In this document: piece after piece, positions 7,547 to 16,913 of the stretch
How positions within the stretch are numbered: the stretch's first letter is position 1
Layout of the letters: the number at the start of each line of letters is the position of its first letter
DNA from: Streptomyces spongiae
GTDB lineage: Bacteria; Actinomycetota; Actinomycetes; Streptomycetales; Streptomycetaceae
Direction of reading: 5' to 3'
NCBI RefSeq assembly: GCF_009377185.1
Contig: NZ_VJZC01000001.1
Location: forward strand, 1 to 64,000
Length of the DNA stretch: 64,000 bases
Translations under genes and position numbers: made by a program
The notes under the pieces: model-generated
Seen by the model: only the letters and a program-made list of their open reading frames with translations
Databases searched by the model: none
Told to the model about the DNA's origin: nothing

Positions 7547-10092
7547 GCCGGAACAGCCACCCCCGGGAGGCGGCCCCGGACGCGGTGACCGCGGCGCACA
7601 TCGAGGAGCCGGGCGGGCTTCAGGCCGATTCCGTCCACAGCCCTCCGAACGGAGCCGGCGAGGACCTGCCCGGTCTGCTGACCCGGCTCGACCCTCGGCA
7701 GCGGGCCGCGCTGACCGCCGGTGCGACCGGCTGGAGCACGCTGCCCGCCCCGGAGGCCGGGCTGCCCGCGCTGCTCATGGGTGACGGCCCGCTCGGCCTG
7801 GTCTCTCCCACCTTCGACGAGCGCGAGACCTCGCTGCTGCTGCCGTGCGGTACCGCGCTCGGCGCGACCTGGGACCCCGAGATCGTCCACTCGGTGGCGC
7901 TGGCCCAGGGGTCCGAGGCGCTGCGACGGGGCTTTGCCGCGGTCTACGCACCGAACCTCAACCTCGCCCGCACCGGGCTGTCGGGCCGCACCTTCGAGAT
8001 GCTCTCGGAGGACCCGTTGCTCACGGGAGTGCTCGGCAGCGCGTTCGTGGCGGGGCTGCAGAGCCAGGGCGTCGCGTCCTGCCCCAAGCACCTGGTCTGC
8101 AACGACACCGAGACCGAACGGCAGCGCATGAGTGCCACGGTCGACGAGGTGACACTGCGCGAGGTGTACCTGCGGCCGTTCGAAATGGTGCTCGGGGCCG
8201 GCGCGTGGATGGTGATGGCCGCCTACAACCGCCTCAACGGCGTTCCGTGCACCGCCCATGCCGACCTGATCGCGATCCTCAAGGACGAGTGGGGCTGGGA
8301 CGGCCTGGTCGTCTCGGACTACTTCGCTCTCGGCGAGACCCTGGCACCGGCTCTCGCCCGTCTCGACCTGGAAATGCCGGGCCCGGCGATCCACTTCGGC
8401 GAACGCCTCGCCGATGCGGTGGCCGCGGGGGAGGTGCCTCAGGGCCACGTGGACGACGCCGTCCTGCGTCTGCTCCGGCTCGCCCGCAGGGTCGGCGCCC
8501 TGACCGGCTCCGGCCCCCGTCCGACGGCGCCCGCCGGGCATGTGAGCGCGGCCGACGCCCCCTCGGTGCTCGCCGCCGCTGCCGCCGCGTCGTTCACGCT
8601 GCTGCGCAACGATGCCGAGGCGCTGCCCCTGCGCCCCCAGGAAATGCGCCGCCTGGCCGTGCTCGGTCCGAACGCGCAAAAACCCTGCTACCAGGGCGCG
8701 ACCTTCGGGCGGGTGCGCCCCGCAGGCCGCGCCGCCACACCGTGGGAGGCGGTGCGGGAGCGATTCGGCCCGTTCTGCGACGTGGTGCACGAGCCGGGTG
8801 TGCCCCAGACGCGGCCCGAGCCGCTGGGCGGTCACCGGATCACCACGCCGGACGGCGAACCGGGTGTCCTGCTGGAGTACGGCCGGACGGCCGCCGGCCC
8901 CGATCCCGTCCACAGCGAGGTGCGGACCGACAGCAGCTTCGTCTGGTTCGGCTCGATACCCGGGGTGGGCGCCACGGCGGAAGCCGGCTATCTGCGGCTC
9001 ACCACCGTCTTCGTCCCCGAGACCACGGGCCGGCACGTCTTCGCGGCCGGCGGGTCGGGGGAGACGGTGCTCACGATCGACGGCGAGGAGATCGCACGCC
9101 GTGCGGCGCCCGCCCCGGGCGACACCATGGGCCAGGTCGCCCGCGCCGAGATGACGGGGGGAGAGGCGTACCTCACCGCCGGCGTTCCCGTCACGGTCGT
9201 CGTGCGGATGGACTCCCCGGGAGCCCGGGTGCAGGCGCTGACCGTCGGATGCCTCCCGCCGCAGCCGCAGAACGCACTGGAACGCGCGGTCTCGGCCGCG
9301 TCGTCGGCCGACGTGACCGTGCTGGTCGTCGGAGACACCCTGGAGACCTCTCGCGAGAGCCGCGATCTCGACGGGTCGGCGCTCCCGGCCGAGCAGGAGG
9401 AACTGATCCGCAGGGTCGCCGCGGTCAATCCCCGCACTGTCGTCGTCCTCAACGCGGGCCGGCCGGTCGACACGCCCTGGGCCGACGATGTCGCCGCGGT
9501 GCTCTACGCCTGGCTGCCCGGGCAGGAGTTCGGCGGCGCGCTGGCCTCCGTCCTTGCGGGCGACCTCGAACCGGGCGGGCGGCTGCCCGTGACCGTGCCC
9601 CGGCGGGACGAGGACCGCTCGACCTGGGGGGAGCGTCTGGACGCCGACCTGGCCCTGGACTACACGGCGGCCGAACCGACCGGCTACCGGCACCTGTGGC
9701 GTGCTGGACTCCCCGCCCGCTTCGCGTTCGGCTCCGGCATGGGCTACACGCGGTGGCAGTACGGCAGCGCCCGCCTGGCGGTGACCGGGAACGCGCCCGA
9801 GCGGCGGTTCGAGGTCACGGTCCCGGTCACCAACACCGGGCCGCGGACCGGGCGCGACGTCGTACAGGTCTACGTGCGGGGGCCGGGCGAGCCCGACATC
9901 CGCCTGGCCGGGTTCGCCGGTGTCAGGACAGGACCGGGGAAGACCGCTGAGGTCACGGTGGCTCTGGAGGAGCGGGCCTTTGCCCGGTGGGACACCGCCT
10001 CCGCACAGTGGTCCGTCGCCCCCGGCCGGCACGAGATCCTCGTGGGCAGGTCGTCGACGGACCTCCCGGACCGGATGGCGGTCGATCTGTGA
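7543..10092 (+). CDS. GH3-family beta-glycosidase with PA14 insert
   Basis: 849 residues; the GTG start lies inside the GTGA overlap with the LLM stop, so translation is probably coupled. Order: GH3 N-terminal barrel (about 30-300) with the substrate block CPKHLVCNDTETER and the catalytic nucleophile in VVSDYFALG (Asp259); GH3 C-terminal sandwich split by a PA14-like insert (about 440-560); a fibronectin-like end with VTVPVTNTGPRTGRDVVQVY. This is the layout of PA14-carrying beta-glucosidases, which remove beta-linked glucose (or xylose/galactose) from small glycosides. No signal peptide is visible, so it should act inside the cell on imported glycosides. In this regulon it would handle O-linked sugars. 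The precise substrate cannot be read. Confidence 0.94.
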   Translation: MSRNSHPREAAPDAVTAAHIEEPGGLQADSVHSPPNGAGEDLPGLLTRLDPRQRAALTAGATGWSTLPAPEAGLPALLMGDGPLGLVSPTFDERETSLLLPCGTALGATWDPEIVHSVALAQGSEALRRGFAAVYAPNLNLARTGLSGRTFEMLSEDPLLTGVLGSAFVAGLQSQGVASCPKHLVCNDTETERQRMSATVDEVTLREVYLRPFEMVLGAGAWMVMAAYNRLNGVPCTAHADLIAILKDEWGWDGLVVSDYFALGETLAPALARLDLEMPGPAIHFGERLADAVAAGEVPQGHVDDAVLRLLRLARRVGALTGSGPRPTAPAGHVSAADAPSVLAAAAAASFTLLRNDAEALPLRPQEMRRLAVLGPNAQKPCYQGATFGRVRPAGRAATPWEAVRERFGPFCDVVHEPGVPQTRPEPLGGHRITTPDGEPGVLLEYGRTAAGPDPVHSEVRTDSSFVWFGSIPGVGATAEAGYLRLTTVFVPETTGRHVFAAGGSGETVLTIDGEEIARRAAPAPGDTMGQVARAEMTGGEAYLTAGVPVTVVVRMDSPGARVQALTVGCLPPQPQNALERAVSAASSADVTVLVVGDTLETSRESRDLDGSALPAEQEELIRRVAAVNPRTVVVLNAGRPVDTPWADDVAAVLYAWLPGQEFGGALASVLAGDLEPGGRLPVTVPRRDEDRSTWGERLDADLALDYTAAEPTGYRHLWRAGLPARFAFGSGMGYTRWQYGSARLAVTGNAPERRFEVTVPVTNTGPRTGRDVVQVYVRGPGEPDIRLAGFAGVRTGPGKTAEVTVALEERAFARWDTASAQWSVAPGRHEILVGRSSTDLPDRMAVDL

Positions 10093-11573
10093 CCGCCCAC
10101 GTGGAGCACACCGACGACCACGCCCCCGACGCGGTGCTCCGCGGACGCCCCGGGGTGATCCTGCTCATCGCGTGCGCGGCCCAGTTCATCTGTGTACTGG
10201 ACGTCTCGATCGTCAACGTCGCACTGCCCTCGATGCGTGAGAGCCTCGGGCTCTCACCCGCTGGGCTGCAGTGGGTGGTCAACGGCTACGCCCTGACCTT
10301 CGCCGGATTCCTGCTGCTCGGCGGGCGTGCCGCCGACCTCCTGGGAACCAGGCGTGTGTTCCTGGCCGGCCTGACGCTGTTCGCGGCCGCCAGCCTGGCG
10401 GGCGGCCTGGCAGTGGAGGGCTGGCACCTGGTGGCGGCGCGGTTCGTCCAGGGGCTGGGCGGAGCGCTGCTCGTCCCCACGACGCTGACCGTGCTGACGA
10501 CGACCTTCACCCGGCCGCGTGCCAGGGCCCGGGCACTGGCCGTGCTGACGGCAGCCGCCGGGGCGGGCGGCGCCCTCGGCGGTGTCTTCGGCGGCCTGCT
10601 CACGGGGCTCCTCGGATGGCGCTGGGTGCTGTTCGTCAACGTGCCCCTGGGAACGGTGCTGTCGCTCGCTGCCGCCGGAGCACTGCACGGTACGGCGCGC
10701 AGCGTGCTGCGAGGGCGGCTGGACCTGCTCGGCTCGCTCATGGTGACTCTCGGAACGTCCGCCCTGGTGGCGGCGATCGTGATGTCGGAAGGTCACGGCT
10801 GGACCTCGGTGTACACACTCCTTCTCCTGGGAGCCGCGGCGCTGCTGCTGACCGGCTTCCTGCTGTGGGAACGGCGTGCGAATCACCCTCTCGTCCCCCC
10901 GGCGGTGTTCCGCGTCCGCCCGGTGATGACGGCCAACACTCTGGCGCTCCTCACCAGCGGTGTGATGCCGGCGACCATGTTCTTCCTGTCCCTGCACCTG
11001 CAGTACGTGCTGGACATGACTCCCCTGCGGGCCGGTGTGGCCATGCTGCCCGGTGCCGTGGGTGTCGCGCTCGGCGCGGCGGCCGCGTCACGGCTGATCG
11101 CTGTCCTGGGCCCGCGCCTGCTGTTCCTGACCGGTTCTCTGCTGACTGCCGTGGCGCTGGCCTGGCTGTCCGGGCTGCCCCCGGACGGCGGCTACGCGGG
11201 GCACGTCGCGGCTCCGCTGTTCCTCTCCATGGCAGGGCTCGGCATGGCGGGGCTACCGCTGACCCTGACCGCGGTCGCGGGTGCGGGGCCCGACCGGGCG
11301 GGGCTCGCTTCCGGTCTGCTCAACACGTCCAAGCAACTCGGCGGCGCGGTGGGCTTGGCCGCTCTGGTCACACTGGCGACCACTCGTACGGCCGCCCTCA
11401 CGGCCGCAGAGGGCACGTCCGCGGACGCGGCCACGGCCCAGGGATTCGGCCTCGCTCTACAGGTCGCCGCGGGAGTGCTGCTCCTCGCCGGTGTCTGCGG
11501 CTTGGCTCTGCCCCGCGTCGCACGAGTGGATCCCGCCTCTGCGGCGACACCCCCGCCGCACGACGCGGCCTGA
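10089..11573 (+). CDS. MFS transporter, DHA2 (EmrB/QacA) type
   Basis: 494 residues, GTG start in a GTGA overlap with the GH3 gene. About 14 hydrophobic segments; first-helix motif LDVSIVNVALPS, loop 2-3 motif GGRAADLLGTRR, and motif C-like LTAAAGAGGALGGVFGG typical of drug/H+ antiporters. Third gene of the operon. In this context it may export an aglycone or toxic phenol, or bring a glycoside in; the DHA2 family is mainly export, so export is the better guess. A terminator with a U-run follows. Confidence 0.92.
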   Translation: MTAHVEHTDDHAPDAVLRGRPGVILLIACAAQFICVLDVSIVNVALPSMRESLGLSPAGLQWVVNGYALTFAGFLLLGGRAADLLGTRRVFLAGLTLFAAASLAGGLAVEGWHLVAARFVQGLGGALLVPTTLTVLTTTFTRPRARARALAVLTAAAGAGGALGGVFGGLLTGLLGWRWVLFVNVPLGTVLSLAAAGALHGTARSVLRGRLDLLGSLMVTLGTSALVAAIVMSEGHGWTSVYTLLLLGAAALLLTGFLLWERRANHPLVPPAVFRVRPVMTANTLALLTSGVMPATMFFLSLHLQYVLDMTPLRAGVAMLPGAVGVALGAAAASRLIAVLGPRLLFLTGSLLTAVALAWLSGLPPDGGYAGHVAAPLFLSMAGLGMAGLPLTLTAVAGAGPDRAGLASGLLNTSKQLGGAVGLAALVTLATTRTAALTAAEGTSADAATAQGFGLALQVAAGVLLLAGVCGLALPRVARVDPASAATPPPHDAA

Positions 11574-11589
11574 GCGTGCTTGCCCACTT

Positions 11590-11621
11590 GAGGGTGTGAC
11601 TCACGTCACGCCCTCATTTTT
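11590..11621 (+). terminator. intrinsic terminator after the LLM-GH3-MFS operon
   Basis: A 10-bp stem (11590-11599 with 11606-11615, one G-U pair) followed by ATTTTT. It ends only four bases before the operator of the next operon, so it separates the two units cleanly. Confidence 0.85.
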
Positions 11622-11624
11622 ATA

Positions 11625-11644
11625 ATCAGAATCTTGAATTTGTT
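11625..11644. promoter_or_regulatory. predicted TetR operator, site 2 of 6
   Basis: ATCAGAATC-TT-GAATTTGTT: the left half is a perfect match, the right half 6 of 9. It lies directly behind the terminator and ahead of the ABC importer operon. Confidence 0.6.
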
Positions 11645-12009
11645 CGGAACGGCGCGCACACTCGCCCGTAACGTGATGCACACGCCAGGGCGGGTCAGGT
11701 ACGGCAGAGGATGCAAAATGGCTGATCCCATTGCATACCCTACGCTCTCGCCAAGCCCGGGGCCGGACGCCCTCGGTGTCCGCCCCACGCACCGCCGGAC
11801 AGCGCCCGGCGTCGTACCGCCGGCGCCTCGTCTCCGGACACAGCTGCCCACAGCGGCTGTTCCGCGATAACCCGCTCCTTCACACCGCCGTGGCCCATGC
11901 CGAACCCGGCCGATGCCCGACCGCCGCACCTGACAGCAGAGCACGCCTCCTTGTCGGTCCGCACCGCCCTCCCACAGGGGCCGGGCCGGCCCATCCGAAA
12001 GGCAGCACC
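11645..12009 (+). other. long leader of the ABC importer operon
   Basis: 365 bases without a convincing gene between the operator and the lipoprotein start. An inverted pair ATGCAA (11711-11716) / TTGCAT (11731-11736) could be a second protein-binding site. A 50-codon frame from an ATG at 11718 is proline- and arginine-rich, has only a weak Shine-Dalgarno, and looks non-coding. Confidence 0.4.
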
Positions 12010-13317
12010 ATGAGACCAGCTTCCCGTCCGACCATCGCCCTCGCGCTCGCGACGGCCGGAGCCCTGATGCTGTCCGGCTGTGGGGGCGGAGGCGGCACCA
12101 AGAACGAGGCCGCCTCCGTGGCCGCCGCGGCCGCGCCCGCCGACAGCGGCACCGTCACGCTCATAGCCCAGGCCAGCGGGAACAAGCCGGAGCCCCTGGC
12201 GGAGGTCATCTCCTCCTTCGAGAAGAAGCACCCCGACATCAAGGTGAAGGCGGAGTACCTGCCGATCGGTACCACCTACGCCAACTCCCTGCGCACCCGG
12301 CTCCGCGGTGGCAACCAGCCCGACGTCTTCTACGCCGCGCCCGGCGGCGGAGGGCTGACCTCCCTGCTCAACCTGGCCGATGCCGGACTCACCGCCGACC
12401 TGACCCAGCAGTCCTGGACCAAGGGACTGGTGGACGACAACGCTCGCGAGCTCTTCTACAAGGACGGCCGTCTGTGGGGTGTCCCCTTCGACCGGGTCGT
12501 CGTCGCCCAGGTGTACAACGGCGCGGCTCTCAAGGAGAGCGGCATCGAGATCCCCAGAACGATGGACGAACTCCTGGCCGCCTGCAAGACGGCGAAGAAG
12601 CAGGGCAAGACCATGCTCGCCCTGGCCGGTGCCAGCACGGAGAACGCCGGCCTGATGGCCTCCGCCCTCGCCGCCAACTACGTGCTCGCCGACGAGCCGC
12701 ACTTCAACTCCGAGCGTACCGAGGGCAAGACCTCGTTCGCCGACAGCAAGGGCTGGCAGAGCACCACCCAGGCGATCGTCGACATGAAGAAGGCCGGGTG
12801 CTTCCAGAAGGGCGCCGAGGCGGCCGACATCCCCCAGGCCGCCCCGGCCCTCGTGGAGGGCAAGGCCCTTTCCTTCATCATCCCCACAGGTGCCTTCGGC
12901 GCCCTGCGCGGCATCTCGCCGGACCTGAAGCTGGAGGCACACCCGCTGCCTGGCGTCACCGCCGAGGGGACCAACCTCTACTCCTCCCAGTCCGACGCAC
13001 TGGCCATCTCGGCCAAGGGTGCCAAGAACGGGGCCGCCACCACGTTCCTGAAGTACGTCAGCACAGGGGGTGGCGACAAGGTCTACGCCGAGGTCACCGG
13101 CAACCTGCCGCTGAAGGGAACGCTGGACGACCCGGCTCTGGACGGACTGTCCGGCATCCTCGCCGACGAGAAGCACGTCTTCCCGCTGATCCAGCTGCCG
13201 TGGCCCAACCCCGAGGTCTACAGCGAACTGGGCAAGGGCGTGCAGGGCCTGCTGACCGGTCAGCAGAGCCCCGCGGATGTCCTGAAGTCGATGGACGCCG
13301 CCTGGCAGAACTCGTGA
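12010..13317 (+). CDS. ABC sugar importer, solute-binding lipoprotein
   Basis: 435 residues from ATG 12010. Signal peptide with lipobox LMLSGC at about 18-23, so the protein is anchored outside the membrane. The body is a family 1 solute-binding protein: VTLIAQASGNKPEPLAEVI, then FEKKHPDIKVKAEYLP, then GGNQPDVFYA, a layout shared by binding proteins for malto-oligosaccharides, cellobiose and other glycosides. It is the first gene of an importer operon with two permeases; no ATPase is encoded nearby, so a shared housekeeping ATPase (MsiK type in Streptomyces) is expected. The predicted ligand is a sugar or glycoside, judged only from family and neighbours. Confidence 0.93.
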   Translation: MRPASRPTIALALATAGALMLSGCGGGGGTKNEAASVAAAAAPADSGTVTLIAQASGNKPEPLAEVISSFEKKHPDIKVKAEYLPIGTTYANSLRTRLRGGNQPDVFYAAPGGGGLTSLLNLADAGLTADLTQQSWTKGLVDDNARELFYKDGRLWGVPFDRVVVAQVYNGAALKESGIEIPRTMDELLAACKTAKKQGKTMLALAGASTENAGLMASALAANYVLADEPHFNSERTEGKTSFADSKGWQSTTQAIVDMKKAGCFQKGAEAADIPQAAPALVEGKALSFIIPTGAFGALRGISPDLKLEAHPLPGVTAEGTNLYSSQSDALAISAKGAKNGAATTFLKYVSTGGGDKVYAEVTGNLPLKGTLDDPALDGLSGILADEKHVFPLIQLPWPNPEVYSELGKGVQGLLTGQQSPADVLKSMDAAWQNS

Positions 13318-13324
13318 GCCCTGG

Positions 13325-13353
13325 TGCCGGCGGGTGAACCCCTCCCGCCGGCA
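13325..13353 (+). other. intercistronic hairpin between binding protein and permease genes
   Basis: Perfect 10-bp stem (13325-13334 with 13344-13353) and a 9-base loop, eight bases after the lipoprotein stop, no U-run. In such operons a hairpin here often stabilises the upstream message so that more binding protein than permease is made; that role is inferred. Confidence 0.6.
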
Positions 13354-13428
13354 ACCCGATTGGCCGGCTCCAGTCGCCCCCCGGGGGCACCTCTTCTCGC
13401 CCTGGCCCCGATCCCGCAGGGAGATCCC

Positions 13429-14364
13429 GTGACCACAACCCTCGAAGCGCCACCGGCCGCCAAGACCGAACGTCCACCCCAGGGTCGGCCGCGGCGCCGC
13501 GCGACGGCACCGTTGATCTGGCTGGTACCAGGACTGCTGCTCCTGGTGACCGCGCGATACGTCCCCACGATCCTCGGGGCCAACTACGCGTTCACCGACT
13601 GGAACGGGCTGAGCTCCGTCTACAACATCGTCGGTCTGGACAACTTCGTGGCGATCATCAACGGCCAGGACTCCCGGCAGGCGCTGGTCAACACCCTCGT
13701 GCTCGCGGTGACCGTCGTGATCGCCGCCAACGTCCTCGGCCTGTCGCTCGCCCTCGCCCTCGACTCCGCGATCAAGACACGCAACCTCGTACGTGCCGTG
13801 TTCTTCGCGCCCGCCGTCCTCAGCCCGCTGGCCACCGCCTACATCTGGCGTTACATCTTCCAGGTCGACGGACCGCTCAACCACCTCCTGGGTGCCGTCG
13901 GGCTGGACTCCTGGGGACGGAGCTGGCTGGCCGACCCCACCTGGGCCCAGTGGGCGGTGGCCGTGGTGGTCGTCTGGCAGTTCACCGGTCTGTCCATGAT
14001 CATCTATCTGACCGGTCTGCAGTCCATCCCCGCCGAGCTGGCCGAGGCGGCCGCGGTCGACGGCGCGGGCCCCTGGCGCCGGTTCCGCCGGATCACCCTG
14101 CCCCTGCTGGCCCCCGCCACGACCATCGCGCTCACCCTGACCACCATCATGGCCCTCGGCATCTTCGACCAGGTCGTCGCGCTCACGGGAGGCGGTCCGG
14201 TCGGCAAGACGGCCACGCTGTCGACGGTCATGTACGAGCAGACCTTCAGCCTGGGCCGGTTCGGCTACGGCACCGCGCTGGCTCTGATCCTCACCCTCGT
14301 GATCACCCTCGCCTCGGTCACCCAACTCCTCGTCCTCCGGTCCCGCGAGAGGCAGATTCGATGA
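13429..14364 (+). CDS. ABC sugar importer permease 1 (MalF-like)
   Basis: 311 residues from a GTG with GGGAG seven bases upstream. Six membrane segments. The inner-membrane-component EAA loop is visible as ELAEAAAVDGAGPWRRFRRI near 203-222, the site that docks onto the ATPase. Upstream features include an FTDWNG motif typical of carbohydrate permeases of the MalF/UgpA group. It overlaps the next permease by four bases (ATGA). Confidence 0.94.
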   Translation: MTTTLEAPPAAKTERPPQGRPRRRATAPLIWLVPGLLLLVTARYVPTILGANYAFTDWNGLSSVYNIVGLDNFVAIINGQDSRQALVNTLVLAVTVVIAANVLGLSLALALDSAIKTRNLVRAVFFAPAVLSPLATAYIWRYIFQVDGPLNHLLGAVGLDSWGRSWLADPTWAQWAVAVVVVWQFTGLSMIIYLTGLQSIPAELAEAAAVDGAGPWRRFRRITLPLLAPATTIALTLTTIMALGIFDQVVALTGGGPVGKTATLSTVMYEQTFSLGRFGYGTALALILTLVITLASVTQLLVLRSRERQIR

Positions 14365-15197
14365 GCTCCGGCATGCAGCGCTACACCCGGCGCACCCTCG
14401 CCCGCGAGATCCTGCTGATCCTCGCCGGACTGGGCTGGCTCTTCCCCCTCTACCTGCTGCTGCTCACGTCGTTGAAACCCGACAGCCAGATCTTCAGCGC
14501 CCCGACCGACCTGCCCACCAGCCTCGACGTCGGCAACTACGCCGAGGCGTGGAGCAGCGCCGACCTCGGCCGCGCCCTTTTCAACAGCATGGTCATCACC
14601 GGCGGCAGCGTCGCCCTGCTGATCGTGGTGGGCTCACTGAGCGCCTACACCATCGCCCGCCGGCCCGGACGCTGGAGCGCGGTCTTCTACCTGCTGTTCG
14701 TGGTCGGCATCATCGTGCCCTCCCAGCTCGGGCTGATCCCGCTGTACTCGATGATGCGCTCACTTGGCCTGGTCGGCAGCTATGTGGGAATCATCCTGCT
14801 CTACGGCGGCCTGTGGATCCCCATGGCGGTGTTCCTCTACACCGGGTTCATCCGCGCCATGCCCAAGGACTACGAGGAAGCGGCCCTGATCGACGGCGCG
14901 ACCCCCTTCCGGACCTTCTGGCGTGTCATCTTCCCGCAACTGCGGTCGGTGACCGCGACGGTGGCCACGCTGTGCGGAATTCTGGTCTGGAACGACTTCT
15001 TCACACCGCTGATCTTTCTGTCCGGCACGGACAAGGTGCCCCTCCCGCTGGCGATCTACGAGTTCGTCGGCTCGGTGGCGACCCGCTGGAACCTGGTCTT
15101 CGCCGGGATCCTGGTCGCACTGCTGCCCGTCCTCATCCTCTTCGTCGTCGCGCAACGGCAACTGATGCGCGGCTTCTCCGGCGGGATCAAGAGCTGA
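14361..15197 (+). CDS. ABC sugar importer permease 2 (MalG-like)
   Basis: 278 residues from an ATG in an ATGA overlap. Starts with a basic N-tail and a TM segment followed by LLLTSLKPD, the MalG/UgpE-group signature. The EAA loop reads DYEEAALIDGATPFRTFWRV. Ends with QLMRGFSGGIKS, close to the family's usual QRGLTAGAVKG-type tail. It completes the importer with the lipoprotein and MalF-like subunit. Confidence 0.94.
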   Translation: MSSGMQRYTRRTLAREILLILAGLGWLFPLYLLLLTSLKPDSQIFSAPTDLPTSLDVGNYAEAWSSADLGRALFNSMVITGGSVALLIVVGSLSAYTIARRPGRWSAVFYLLFVVGIIVPSQLGLIPLYSMMRSLGLVGSYVGIILLYGGLWIPMAVFLYTGFIRAMPKDYEEAALIDGATPFRTFWRVIFPQLRSVTATVATLCGILVWNDFFTPLIFLSGTDKVPLPLAIYEFVGSVATRWNLVFAGILVALLPVLILFVVAQRQLMRGFSGGIKS

Positions 15198-15233
15198 GGC
15201 GCACCACCCCGGCGTCCCCGTCGACGACTCCCC

Positions 15234-15255
15234 GGTCGCGGCTGTGACCGCGACC
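15234..15255 (+). other. hairpin between importer genes and the oxidase gene
   Basis: 8-bp perfect stem (15234-15241 with 15248-15255), 6-base loop, no U-run. It may act as a partial terminator that separates transporter from enzyme expression; alternatively it has no function. Confidence 0.4.
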
Positions 15256-15374
15256 AGCGGCTCCCGACGCCCTGACCTTCGACCACCGACACCGGGCTGA
15301 CGCCCTCGGGACAGCCCTGCACCGTCTCGACAGCGGTTCCGCGCCGCGCACAAGAACAGGACACCACCAGCGAG

Positions 15375-16913
15375 ATGACGAGGACCTTTCCCCAGCACGT
15401 CGACGTGGCTGTCGTCGGCAGCGGCCCCTGCGGTGCTGCCTACGTCCGGATCCTCAGCGAGCAGCGTCCCGATCTGTCGATCGCGACCTTCGAGGCCGGA
15501 CCGCTGCTCGCCGATCCGCCGGGTTCGCACGTCCGGAACATCACCGATCCTGCCGAGCGCGAGAGCTGCCAACACCGTTCCGAGGGACCGGCCCTCGCTC
15601 ACGCCGCTTCCCCTGCCGGCGATCGGGAACCGGACGCGAGGCTCGCCCGGCCGGGCACCTTCCTGCTGCCCTCGGGTTACCGGCAGCAGGACGAGGACGG
15701 CCTGCCCCTGGCGGCGATGTCGAGCAACGTCGGCGGCATGGGAGCCCACTGGACCGCCGCATGCCCCCGCCCCGGCGGCAGCGAAAGAGTCCCCTTCCTC
15801 CCGGCTCTCGACGAACTGCTGGCCGAGGCGGAACGCCTGCTCGGCGTCTCCGCCCACGCCTTCGACGACGCGCCCCTGGCCGACGAGGTACGCAAGCGCC
15901 TCGGTGCCGCCTTCGACTCCGGCCGGGCCCAGGACCGGCAGGTGGCATCCATGCCACTCGCGGTGCGCAAGCACCCGGACGGCCTGGTCACCTGGTCCGG
16001 CTCGGACACCGTGTACGGCGACGCCTCACGTGCCAACCCGCGCCACACCCTGTACCCCGAGGCACTGGCCGTGAAGGTCCTGGTCGATGACGGACGCGTG
16101 CGGGGCCTGCGGGTCCGGGACCTGTGCGACGGCACCGAGCACGAGATAAGGGCCGCCCGTGTCGTCGTCGCCGCGGACAGCCTGCGCACTCCGCAGCTGC
16201 TGTGGGCGTCCGGGGTGCGCCCGGCCGCCCTGGGCAGGTACCTCAACGACCAGCCGCAGGTCATTTTCGCCGTACGGCTGCGCGACACGCCCTCCTCACC
16301 CGAAACGGCAGTCCCGGCGGACCACGACGAACCCGGCATCGTCCCCTACAGCGGAGTCAACTGGGTCCCTTTCACCGACAAGGAGCCCTTCCACGGCCAG
16401 GTGATGCAGTTGGACACCTCCCCGGTGCCGCTCCCCGGCGCCGAACGGCCGGCGCCGGGTTCCATCGTCGGGCTGGGCTGGTTCTGCGCCAAGGAGTTGC
16501 AGGAGACCGACCGTGTGGAGTTCGACGAGCGGGGTCGTGACGCGTACGGGATGCCCGCCCCACGGATCCGCTACCGCCTCACCGACCGGGACCACGCCTC
16601 GCTGGAGGCGGCCCGCGAAGCCGTCCGCCGCGCCGCCGAAGCCCTGGGCGAACCGCTCGACAACGAGCCGCGGACCCTGGAACCGGGCGCGTCGCTCCAC
16701 TACCAGGGCACCGTCCGCATGGGAACGCACGACGACGGCACCACCGTCTGCGACCCGGACAGCAGGGTGTGGGGTGTCGACGGCCTGTATGTCGCCGGCA
16801 ACGGCGTCATCCCCACAGCGACCGCCTGCAACCCGACGCTCACCTCCGTGGCACTGGCCGTCGCCGGAGCCCGTCACATCGCCCGCACGACCGCCGCTGA
16901 GGAGACCCCCTGA
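15375..16913 (+). CDS. GMC-type FAD sugar oxidase (pyranose 2-oxidase / CarA-like)
   Basis: 512 residues from ATG 15375. N-terminal FAD-binding motif VAVVGSGPCGAAY (11-23); flavin-site block SSNVGGMGAHW (116-126); C-terminal substrate domain with LHYQGTVRMG and GLYVAGNGVIPTATACNPTL. The expected GMC catalytic pair is present as His442 and Asn486. The arrangement is that of actinobacterial pyranose oxidases and of the FAD-dependent C-glycoside 3-oxidase CarA. No signal peptide, so it should act in the cytoplasm. In this locus the likely reaction is oxidation of the sugar C3 (or C2) hydroxyl of a glycoside to a ketone, the activating step before the sugar-aglycone bond is broken. Its stop overlaps the next start by one base. 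Family is firm, regiochemistry inferred. Confidence 0.87.
   Translation: MTRTFPQHVDVAVVGSGPCGAAYVRILSEQRPDLSIATFEAGPLLADPPGSHVRNITDPAERESCQHRSEGPALAHAASPAGDREPDARLARPGTFLLPSGYRQQDEDGLPLAAMSSNVGGMGAHWTAACPRPGGSERVPFLPALDELLAEAERLLGVSAHAFDDAPLADEVRKRLGAAFDSGRAQDRQVASMPLAVRKHPDGLVTWSGSDTVYGDASRANPRHTLYPEALAVKVLVDDGRVRGLRVRDLCDGTEHEIRAARVVVAADSLRTPQLLWASGVRPAALGRYLNDQPQVIFAVRLRDTPSSPETAVPADHDEPGIVPYSGVNWVPFTDKEPFHGQVMQLDTSPVPLPGAERPAPGSIVGLGWFCAKELQETDRVEFDERGRDAYGMPAPRIRYRLTDRDHASLEAAREAVRRAAEALGEPLDNEPRTLEPGASLHYQGTVRMGTHDDGTTVCDPDSRVWGVDGLYVAGNGVIPTATACNPTLTSVALAVAGARHIARTTAAEETP

Noticed and set aside
7183..10032. 949-codon minus-strand frame over the GH3 gene
   Set aside because: Antisense shadow; no domains, and the GH3 gene on the plus strand is complete with catalytic residues.
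11718..11870. 50-codon frame in the ABC operon leader, as a leader peptide
   Set aside because: Weak ribosome site, Pro/Arg-rich sequence, no run of regulatory codons and no attenuator structure tied to it.
11740..14325. 861-codon minus-strand frame over the binding-protein and permease genes
   Set aside because: Antisense shadow spanning two genuine plus-strand genes and their gap; low-complexity Gly/Arg/Gln composition.
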